Assembly: GCA_905202125.1 (NCBI GenBank)
Contig: CAJKQX010000057.1
Location: forward strand, 1-16,338
DNA: 16,338 bases
Source: an uncultured Prevotella sp.
GTDB taxonomy: Bacteria > Bacteroidota > Bacteroidia > Bacteroidales > Bacteroidaceae
Reading direction: 5' to 3'
In this document: positions 7,601 through 13,779 of the stretch, in pieces
Layout of the letters: every line of letters begins with the position of its first letter
Position numbering within the stretch: the stretch's first letter is position 1
Made by a program: the position numbers and the translations under genes
Notes under the pieces: generated by a model
Told to the model about the DNA's origin: nothing
Database searches by the model: none
What the model saw: only the letters and a program-made list of their open reading frames with translations

Positions 7601-7838
7601 TGCAAGCTATCTGCGCTTGAAGAACATCTGTCTGGGCTACACCCTGCCGAGCAACATCACAAAGAAAGTATTCGTAAACAGCTTCCGCGTTTACCTTATG
7701 GCAGAGAATCTGGTGACATTCACCAAGTATCATGGATACGACCCGGAAATCTCTTCAGGTGGCACTTCTCTCGGCGTAGACTGGGGTTGCTATCCGCAGT
7801 CGCGCACATGGACCATCGGTTTCAACATCGGTTTCTAA
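4689..7838 (+). CDS. susC: SusC-like TonB-dependent outer-membrane transporter
   Basis: A 1049-residue glycan importer of the SusC/RagA family. Signal peptide 1-21 (ends AFA, mature QNQQY). A CarboxypepD_reg-like domain covers about 26-95 (GTVVDSEGEPVMGASV...GAITNLDGQF), typical of SusC. The segment KDVVVIGYG (about 100-108) is the classic SusC/RagA signature. The plug domain spans about 110-226 with IRVRGIGT, PLYIVDG and VLKDAASGAIYGARAANGV. The remainder is the beta barrel, ending in an aromatic residue (IGFNIGF). Length fits the family. It imports oligosaccharides released at the surface, using energy from TonB-ExbBD, with SusD as lid. First gene of the operon and 36 bp before susD, with no stable stem-loop in between. 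The exact glycan cannot be read from SusC itself; the neighbours suggest beta-glucan. Ends with TAA. Confidence 0.96.
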   Translation: MKKGRFLIMLLAFLMSITAFAQNQQYTGTVVDSEGEPVMGASVMKKGAQNGAITNLDGQFTISVAPGTKLIVSYLGYESVEITVANNMRVVLKEDAQVLKDVVVIGYGVQKKSVVTASIAKVSADDLAGKAPVRVDNALKGLAAGVTVTQSSGAPGAGSQIRVRGIGTVNNSDPLYIVDGMPCESGIENINPNDIESIEVLKDAASGAIYGARAANGVILVTTKSGQMGKVKVNYNASFGWQSKWKSRDVLNATEYAVMMNEGLINSGQAPKYANPYDMGKGTDWQKAIFNDNAPVMNHEVSVSGASEKVNYYLSLGYYDQEGILGGNYGKSDYKRLTMRSNTKYNVFDDSKERAWLNKLDLSINLSYTRSKQHEINANTNSHGILNSALALAPTLPIVWTDPSDINNYLNEYGRLDHYAPQYDSNGNLYMVPGSDYDNQMNPVAFLATRGIAPETWVHNFTANFAADLSLGYGFKYRISYGADVTYRGVDRGFTLPFYLTASYNWGGKDDAYSWSNRGTVWQLENVLSWAKTFDKHDISVVLGQSAKKSTGFGISASKNYLVDYNHPWVDYATGSGEGELGAGAAPWEVATLASLFARASYNYDERYMVQATIRRDGSSRFGSNNHYATFPSFSLGWNVMNEKFMAKTSSWLNNFKVRFSYGKNGNENIGNFGYMLYTSATGGYNAIFGKDPIKNIGTRVNGLANPDLKWEESEQTDFGIDLGFFNNALTFSVDYYVKKTNGMLMADPVPDYVSIIKPTANVGEMKNSGVEFELGYKWNVSDAKFAVKANAAYLKNKLVRLGNATGTMEYESSQGLGTFTRAENGQPWPYFYGLKTNGIFQTEDEVKAYVDDNGNMIQPDAVPGDFRFVDVNKDGKIDDSDKTKIGKGMPDWTFGINFNAEWKGFDFMMFWQGTAGNDIYDATMRVDKTGQNLPSWMLNRWTGAGTSNSIPRFVFGNTTNLKSSDMYVNDASYLRLKNICLGYTLPSNITKKVFVNSFRVYLMAENLVTFTKYHGYDPEISSGGTSLGVDWGCYPQSRTWTIGFNIGF

Positions 7839-7874
7839 AACATTATTCAATGATTTAATCAAGCATACAACAAT

Positions 7875-9449
7875 ATGAAAAAGATAAATATTCTAACTGC
7901 CGGATTGCTCCTGGGCGCAATGACACTCACCGGTTGCGCAGAAAGCTTCTTGGAGCAGGACCCGGAAACAAAAGCTCCGGCGGACATTTACTTCCGCACA
8001 GAGCAACATATCACCGAACTGTTGGTGGGCTGCTATGTGCCAATCCATTCGTATGATTACGACGGCTCAATGTTCGGACAGCTCAACTGGAGCGATATGC
8101 TCGGCGACGACATGCTCGTGGGTGCCGCAAGCATCACCGACCAGAAGGTATGGCATGACGCCCAGAGCTTCAGACTGACATCGGCTCTCACCCTGACCAA
8201 TTTCTGGTCGGTAAGCTACGACGGTATCCGTGCTTGCAACGATGTGATAGACGCCGTGAACAAAAGCCTTGAAACAAATTCCATCTCAGAGGCTTACGCC
8301 AAAAAGACAGTGGCAGAGGCAGAGGCTTTGCGCGCATTCTATTACACGATAGTCTGGAAATGGTATGGCAACATTCCTTATTTCACAGCTCCAATACCAA
8401 GAGGAGAATACGTCAATCAGGTGGATCATGACGCCGCTTACGAACTCATCATCACCGACTTGCAGAAAGCCATCGACAGCCAACAGTTGCCAATGAAGGC
8501 CGAAAGCGGCGAAGAAGGCCACATGACTCTGGCTGCCGCATACATGACTTATGCCGAGTTGGTAATGTATCAGAACGATGAAAGCCGCTTCCCCACAGCT
8601 CTGCAATACATGCAGAATATCATCAGCGGTCCTTACGATCTGAATCCTTCTTACGCAAATCTGTGGAGCCCGGACGGCGAATGGTGTATTGAGTCGATAT
8701 TTGAAATCAACTATACAGACGGTCCTCTCTGCGTACGCAGCTACGACAACCTTAACGGTATCGGCGGCACATTCATGCCTCAGTGCATCGGTCCCGACGG
8801 CGGTGTGGAATCAGACGGCGATGTGGCCAACAACGGATGGGGTACATTCATTCCGCGTGCACACTGCCGCGATTTCTATGCACGCAACGACGTGCGTGGC
8901 GCAGTGACTCTTCTCGACGATGCTCCGAAAAATCCCACAGGACGTTGGCAGCAGACCAACCTGTTCATGAACAAGTATCTGCCGCGCTACTCACACGTAG
9001 CAAGCGGTACAGGCGGTGCCGACCAGTGCCGCTGGAACGACAATTTCCGCATCTATCGCTTTGCCGAGACACTGTTGAATGCAGCCGAACTGATTGTCCG
9101 TACAAACGGCGATCTCGGTCTTGCCAAGAGATACATCACTCGTGTACGTCAGCGTGCAGGACTCGTTTCCGAAGTTGAACCCACTCTCGACAACATCCTT
9201 ACTGAGCGTCGCTATGAGTTCCTCGGCGAAGGCAAACGCTACTGGGACCTCGTACGTATGGAGGATGTGGCCGGTGTGCAGCAGAAGGCTTCCGCCCTGC
9301 TTGTCATAGACAAAGAGCCTGTAAACAGCAACGGCGATATGGCCCGTACAGCCAATTGGACCAAAAACAAGAAATACATTCCTATCAGCGAAAGAGAATT
9401 GTCTGCCGGTCAGGGTTCTCTGAAACAAAATGATGAGTATTTTCAGTAA
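7875..9449 (+). CDS. susD: SusD-like glycan-binding outer-membrane lipoprotein
   Basis: A 524-residue SusD/RagB protein. The lipoprotein signal ends LTGC with C21 lipidated. SFLEQDPETKAPADIYFRTEQH just after it is a typical SusD start. The N-terminal TPR-like helices (ACNDVIDAVNKS, AEALRAFYYTIVWKWYGNIPYF) and the C-terminal RYEFLGEGKRYWDLVRM are the standard SusD motifs. It covers the SusC barrel and binds the glycan; aromatic residues in the central part are likely contacts but cannot be assigned. Pair partner of the transporter 36 bp upstream. Full length, no defects, stop TAA. Confidence 0.96.
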   Translation: MKKINILTAGLLLGAMTLTGCAESFLEQDPETKAPADIYFRTEQHITELLVGCYVPIHSYDYDGSMFGQLNWSDMLGDDMLVGAASITDQKVWHDAQSFRLTSALTLTNFWSVSYDGIRACNDVIDAVNKSLETNSISEAYAKKTVAEAEALRAFYYTIVWKWYGNIPYFTAPIPRGEYVNQVDHDAAYELIITDLQKAIDSQQLPMKAESGEEGHMTLAAAYMTYAELVMYQNDESRFPTALQYMQNIISGPYDLNPSYANLWSPDGEWCIESIFEINYTDGPLCVRSYDNLNGIGGTFMPQCIGPDGGVESDGDVANNGWGTFIPRAHCRDFYARNDVRGAVTLLDDAPKNPTGRWQQTNLFMNKYLPRYSHVASGTGGADQCRWNDNFRIYRFAETLLNAAELIVRTNGDLGLAKRYITRVRQRAGLVSEVEPTLDNILTERRYEFLGEGKRYWDLVRMEDVAGVQQKASALLVIDKEPVNSNGDMARTANWTKNKKYIPISERELSAGQGSLKQNDEYFQ

Positions 9450-9460
9450 AGAATAAACAT

Positions 9461-9507
9461 GGAGCGGATGAAGCCCGAAGCTCGTTCCGCACGGTCGATT
9501 CCGCTCC
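9461..9507 (+). other. Stem-loop between susD and the glycan-binding protein gene
   Basis: GGAGCGGA (9461-9468) pairs with TCCGCTCC (9500-9507) across a 31-nt loop, 12 nt after the susD stop. The frame of the next gene is open through it, but the lipoprotein start at 9528 shows this part is not coding. No T-run follows. It may set the steep drop in mRNA level after susD often seen in PULs (inference). Confidence 0.55.
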
Positions 9508-9527
9508 TATATAAAACAAGAACAACA

Positions 9528-10883
9528 ATGAACAATATATTCAAATTTATAGGCCGCGTAGCATTCGGTGTCGCTTTGTTGGCATCATGCTCACCCGATG
9601 ACTTTACAAGTCCTAACGGCAATGTGCCATTGGCTGCCGATTATGAGGATAACGTAACGGTGACTGTCGATCAGGAAACCAACTATGCCATCTTCCACTT
9701 TGATGCCGCACCCGGTGTGACACCTGTCTGGTTTGTAGATGGCAGACCCATCAACAGCAATTTCACCGCAAGAAGATATTACCGCAAGGCCGGTACCTAC
9801 ACCGTGGAGTGCAGGGTTAAGAACGCCAACGGTATGAGCGACGGCTCTATCGTAAGGGAATTCACAGTAGACAAGACCGTGATGATCGGATTTGGAGGTT
9901 TCGACTCGGAAAGCGACAAGAACCTCTTCAAAAACGCAACAGTAACTCAGGCTAAAGGATACTACGCTCCGGGATGGAGTCAGATTGCCGATCCTTATGT
10001 ATCGATGAACGACAATGGTTTCACCGTAAATCTGCCTCAGGAGACCACAGACCAGTGGCAATGCCAGATTCCGTTGGAGACCGACATCTGCACAACAGCC
10101 GACCCGAATGTCACATACGATTTCTCTGTCATCCTGACATCAAGCACCGATCACAAGGGTGTGACCGTCAAGCTGACCAACCCGTACAACGACGGTGACT
10201 TCTATTTCCAGGAGAGACCGGCACTCAAAGCAGGCGAGCCCTATTGCTTCTACATTACAAATCTGCCGAGCCGCAGCATCGACAACCTGAAACTCTTCTT
10301 TGACTTCGGCGGTAACGCAGCCAACACCGACATATCGGTTGAGAACATCACATTCATCAAGACATCTGACAATGAGGTTGAAGCGCCGAGCACAGATCCG
10401 GAACCGGTTTGGGTAGACATCGACAGCGACGAAAACCTCTGGAATATCGCCAACCCGAAATTCACGACAGGATACTATGCTCCGGGTTGGAACCAGATTG
10501 CCGATCCCGTAGTGACAATCAATGGCCGTGAATACTCGTTCATATTACCACAAGCCACATTCGAAAGATGGCAGGCACAGATTCCGTTTGAGACTACTCT
10601 TGGAATCAGTGACACAAGCATTGAATATGATTTCCTGGCCATCATCGAGTCTTCTGAGGAAATGACAGCAATGGTTAAACTGACCGATGCATCAGATGAC
10701 AACAACTATTTCTTCGCCGATGAGACCAAACTGGTAGCAGGCGCCGAAACCCGTGTTGTAAAACAGAAAGTCACTCTGGGTAATGCATGCGAAGCTCTGA
10801 AACTCTTCTTCGATTTTGGAGGCAACCCCGCAAATACAGAAATCAAAATCAAAGATATAATCTTACAGGTTCATAAGGATTAG
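9528..10883 (+). CDS. Surface glycan-binding lipoprotein, PKD-like domain plus two tandem beta-sandwich (CBM-like) domains
   Basis: A 451-residue protein in the SusE/SGBP-B position of the PUL. I chose the ATG at 9528 rather than 9459 because it opens a lipoprotein signal, MNNIFKFIGRVAFGVALLASC, with C21 followed by SPDD; acidic residues there favour surface export in Bacteroidetes. A PKD/Ig-like domain covers about 40-116 (FHFDAAPGVTPVWFVDG...AGTYTVECRVKN). Two homologous domains follow, about 126-278 and 298-449, each with GYYAPGW-x-QIADP, a QW/RW-Q-x-QIP strand and LKLFFDFGGN-x-ANT near its end. I infer CBM4-like carbohydrate binding. It has no recognisable catalytic motif. It probably holds beta-glucan at the surface for GH16 and SusCD. 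The stop is TAG followed at once by TAA. Confidence 0.82.
   Translation: MNNIFKFIGRVAFGVALLASCSPDDFTSPNGNVPLAADYEDNVTVTVDQETNYAIFHFDAAPGVTPVWFVDGRPINSNFTARRYYRKAGTYTVECRVKNANGMSDGSIVREFTVDKTVMIGFGGFDSESDKNLFKNATVTQAKGYYAPGWSQIADPYVSMNDNGFTVNLPQETTDQWQCQIPLETDICTTADPNVTYDFSVILTSSTDHKGVTVKLTNPYNDGDFYFQERPALKAGEPYCFYITNLPSRSIDNLKLFFDFGGNAANTDISVENITFIKTSDNEVEAPSTDPEPVWVDIDSDENLWNIANPKFTTGYYAPGWNQIADPVVTINGREYSFILPQATFERWQAQIPFETTLGISDTSIEYDFLAIIESSEEMTAMVKLTDASDDNNYFFADETKLVAGAETRVVKQKVTLGNACEALKLFFDFGGNPANTEIKIKDIILQVHKD
9903..10874 (+). repeat. Internal duplication of a glycan-binding domain
   Basis: Two copies at about 9903-10361 and 10419-10874 encode the paired domains of the binding protein. 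Conservation is visible in DNA too: GGATACTA(C/T)GCTCCGGG at 9957 and 10470, and CTGAAACTCTTCTT(T/C)GA at about 10288 and 10797. Similarity is concentrated in three blocks, with the rest diverged, so the duplication is not very recent. Confidence 0.75.
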
Positions 10884-10909
10884 TAATTTTTTGTTGAAGT
10901 AACTTAATT

Positions 10910-10946
10910 AGGATTGGGCTTTACGTTGAGAAAGTCCAATCCTTTT
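10910..10946 (+). terminator. Terminator-like hairpin between binding protein and GH16
   Basis: AGGATTGGGCTTT (10910-10922) and AAAGTCCAATCCT (10931-10943) pair over 13 positions with one G-U pair around an 8-nt loop, then TTT and C. The T-run is short, so it is probably a partial terminator or attenuator inside the operon rather than its end. It begins 26 nt after the TAG stop. Confidence 0.55.
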
Positions 10947-11012
10947 CAAAAAACTTTTAATAACGAGAAACAGGTCTTCACTTTATTCCAATATAACACG
11001 GATGCTATAACA

Positions 11013-12374
11013 ATGACAAAAAATTATTTTATATTATTATTCATGTTTATCATGGCCGTCGCATGTAGCGGAAACGATGATGACAACAACTCCGATGATA
11101 ACAACGGAGAGCTCTCATGCGTTCCCCAACAGATAGAAGCCGCAGCAGCAGGAGGCGACTATACGATAAATGTGAAATGTGATCGAGGCGAATGGACAGC
11201 CGTTGTCGATGACAACAGCAACTCGTGGATAGGAGTGACCGTATCGGGATCGCTCAGCAAACAAGGTACCGTCACTGTCAAGGTGGCAAAAAATAATGGA
11301 ACAACTGTCCGTAAAGGCAACGTGATGGTGAAATCAGGAAGGCAATGGATGAATATTCCTGTAATCCAGGGATTGCCGTTGCAGGTCTCGGCCACATCCT
11401 TGCAATCATTATCAACAGGCGAAACAATGCACGTGACTGTCATTTCCGAAGCAGAATGGAACGTGACTGCAAACGAACAATGGCTCACAACATCAAAAAA
11501 GACAGATGGTATTGATATCACAACAGCTCCCAATCAGGCAATGACATCAAGAACCGGGACAGTCGATGTCACTTGTGGAACTGAAAAAGTAACAATAACT
11601 GTCATACAAAATTCGGCAGAAGACAAAGACATAATCGCTCCCGATGGATACAAATTGGTGTGGAACGATGAATTCAATATAGGAGAAACACTTGGCTCGG
11701 ACTGGACACACGAGGTGCAAAGCGCGGGTTGGGTGAACAACGAACAGCAGAATTATGTCAATCATAAGACATCCTCAGGCTCATTGGTTACAGAATTGAC
11801 CGACGGTCGTCTGCACATCAACTGTTTCAAGGAGAACAACAAGATATACTCCGGACGTGTTTATGCCAAAGTGAACAGCGGCTGGCAATACGGCTATATG
11901 GAGGCCCGCATCAAACTGCCCAAAGGCAAAGGCACTTGGCCCGCATTCTGGATGATGCCCGCGAACAATGATTTCGGCAAGAACCCCTGGCCCGGATGCG
12001 GCGAGATAGACATCATGGAAGAGGTGGGCGTAGACGCCGGCGTGGTGTCGTCGACCATCCATTGCAACAAATACAACAACGGCGGAACACGCACCGAACA
12101 CGGCGAGAAATATCTGGCCACAGCCGAGTCCGACTTTCATGTATATGCTTGCGAATGGACTCCCTCATACCTCCGGTTCTTCGTCGACGGCGAGTCCATC
12201 CTGACATATCGCAACGACGGTACGGGAGTGGACGCCTGGCCGTTTGACAAACCGTTTTATATCATCCTCAACCTTGCCTGGGGTGGCGACTGGGGAGGAT
12301 ACAAAGGCGTGGACGAAAGTGCTCTGCCCGTGACAATGGAGGTGGACTACGTCCGCGTGTTCCAAAAGAAATGA
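11013..12374 (+). CDS. BACON-BACON-GH16 surface endo-beta-glucanase (laminarinase/lichenase type)
   Basis: A 453-residue lipoprotein enzyme. The ATG at 11013 opens a lipoprotein signal with C18 (MAVAC) followed by SGNDDDNNSDDNN, an acidic linker that suits surface export; the longer frame from 10914 only adds the upstream hairpin. Two BACON-type beta domains follow, about 36-120 and 121-201 (second with SEAEWNVTANEQWLTTS). The GH16 domain spans about 208-453. Its active site is in GEIDIMEE: E331 nucleophile, D333 helper, E336 acid/base, with ExDxxE spacing of the beta-bulge type. WPAFWMMP and WGGDWGG are further GH16_3-like motifs. This group cuts beta-1,3- or mixed beta-1,3/1,4-glucans internally with retention. 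The exact linkage preference cannot be read. It probably makes the first cut at the cell surface. Ends with TGA. Confidence 0.9.
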   Translation: MTKNYFILLFMFIMAVACSGNDDDNNSDDNNGELSCVPQQIEAAAAGGDYTINVKCDRGEWTAVVDDNSNSWIGVTVSGSLSKQGTVTVKVAKNNGTTVRKGNVMVKSGRQWMNIPVIQGLPLQVSATSLQSLSTGETMHVTVISEAEWNVTANEQWLTTSKKTDGIDITTAPNQAMTSRTGTVDVTCGTEKVTITVIQNSAEDKDIIAPDGYKLVWNDEFNIGETLGSDWTHEVQSAGWVNNEQQNYVNHKTSSGSLVTELTDGRLHINCFKENNKIYSGRVYAKVNSGWQYGYMEARIKLPKGKGTWPAFWMMPANNDFGKNPWPGCGEIDIMEEVGVDAGVVSSTIHCNKYNNGGTRTEHGEKYLATAESDFHVYACEWTPSYLRFFVDGESILTYRNDGTGVDAWPFDKPFYIILNLAWGGDWGGYKGVDESALPVTMEVDYVRVFQKK

Positions 12375-12397
12375 ATCTGAATTAACTTACATATCGG

Positions 12398-12440
12398 GCG
12401 GACGGGTGGACCGACGGACATGACGGGCTGGCCCGTCCGC
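12398..12440 (+). other. Stem-loop between GH16 and GH5
   Basis: GCGGACGGG (12398-12406) pairs perfectly with CCCGTCCGC (12432-12440) across a 25-nt loop that is itself rich in short GACGG repeats. No T-tract follows. It lies 23 nt after the GH16 stop and 35 nt before the GH5 start. Confidence 0.55.
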
Positions 12441-12475
12441 TTACACAAAAGACAAACATATAAAACCTAAGACTC

Positions 12476-13711
12476 ATGCGAACGAAGATTTTTCTGATAG
12501 GCTTTCTTATTCTCGGAATGACTGCCGTATGCACGGCAAAGTCTCCGAAGAGAGGTTTTGTTGCCGTCAAGGGCACCAATCTGATACGCCCCGATGGCTC
12601 ACGACTTTACATTCAAGGCACCAATCTGGGCAACTGGCTCAATCCCGAGGGCTACATGTTCGGTTTCACCCGTACCAACAGCCCGTGGATGATCGACCTG
12701 ATGATAAGAGAGGCCGCAGGACCTGATTTCGCAACTGAGTTCTGGACAGAATTCAAGGACAACTACATCACACGTGCAGACATAGATTTCATAGCCTCGA
12801 CAGGGGCCAACACCGTGCGTCTGCCGTTCAACTACAAGTTGTTCACCGATGAGGATTACATGGGCCGCACGGCCCGTTAGGACGGTTTCGCCCGCATCGA
12901 CAGCGTAGTGAACTGGTGCCGAGCCAACAACCTTTACCTCATCCTCGACATGCACGACTGTCCCGGCGGACAGACGGGCGACAACATCGACGACGGTTAC
13001 GGATACCCCTGGATATTCGAGAGCGAGAAGAGCCAGTTGCTCTTCTGCCGGATATGGAGGGAGATAGCCGCGAGATACAAGAACGAAACCGCCATCCTGG
13101 GCTACGAACTGATGAACGAGCCGATAGCCCATTACTTTGAAAACAAGGACGATCTGGGCCGTATGCTCGAACCGCTCTACAAACGGGCCGTGGCCACCAT
13201 ACGCCAGGTGGACCGCAATCATGTCATACTGCTTGGCGGCGCATGCTGGAACAGCATCTTCGATATGTTCGGTGATTGGACCTTCGATGACAACATCATG
13301 TACACATGCCATCGTTATGGCGGCGACGCCACCAAACCGGCCATACAGAGTTTCATCGATTTCCGCGACAAGACGGGACTGCCGATGTACATGGGCGAGA
13401 TAGGCCACAACACCATGCAGTGGCAATCCGATTTTGTGAAGGTGATGAAGGACAACAACATAGGATACACATTCTGGCCTTACAAGAAACTCGACGGACA
13501 GTGTATGATGGCCATCAAGCGACCGGCCGAATGGGACAGCGTGATAGTGAAATTTGCCGAGGCCGAGCGTTCCACCTTCCAGCATATACGCGACGCACGT
13601 CCCGACCAACAGAAGACCAGACAACTGTTGAGACAATTTCTCGACAACTGCAAATTCCAAAACTGCAAACAACAGAGCGACTACATCCAATCGATGGCGC
13701 TAACAGAATAA
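12476..13711 (+). pseudogene. GH5 glycosidase gene interrupted by an in-frame TAG
   Basis: One frame runs from ATG 12476 to TAA 13711 with a single TAG at 12878-12880 (codon 135); without it the product would be about 411 residues. A signal peptide is at 1-21 (VCTA). GH5 motifs on both sides of the stop are intact: R115 in NTVRLPFN, H160 in LDMHD, N214-E215-P216 (acid/base) and E308 in YMGEIGHN (nucleophile). The break falls in RTAR-stop-DGFARIDS. TAG is one transition from CAG, and Gln fits there as far as I recall homologs. Translation would give a 134-residue fragment with neither catalytic Glu. Restart at GTG 12908 would lack the signal and the first barrel strands. TAG also ends the regulator and binding-protein genes, so general recoding is unlikely. 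Sequencing error, recent nonsense mutation or suppression remain possible. The intact enzyme would be an exo- or endo-beta-glucanase; the subfamily is not assigned. Confidence 0.82.
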
Positions 13712-13737
13712 TTCATACAAACAATAATCACCCCACC

Positions 13738-13751
13738 CTGCCCTCGGGCAG
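13738..13751 (+). other. Short hairpin between GH5 and GH3
   Basis: CTGCC, loop CTCG, GGCAG: a compact GC-rich hairpin with no T-run, 26 nt after the GH5 stop and 28 nt before the GH3 start. Confidence 0.45.
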
Positions 13752-13779
13752 AACGACAAGAGAGAAATATCAAATATTA

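Noticed and set aside
12599..13690. 363-codon open frame antisense to GH5
   Set aside because: Same reason: it mirrors GH5 codons and shows no recognisable domain. The GH5 frame contains the conserved motifs despite its TAG.
12476..13711. Genome-wide recoding of TAG as a sense codon
   Set aside because: The regulator and the binding protein end naturally in TAG at family-consistent ends, so a single-gene mutation is simpler. The binding protein's TAG-TAA tandem alone would not exclude suppression.
13306..13779. Open frame continuing upstream of the GH3 start, overlapping GH5 out of frame
   Set aside because: Its translation (MPSLWRRRHQTGHTEF...) is arginine/glutamine-rich shadow sequence, and the signal peptide at 13780 marks the real GH3 start.
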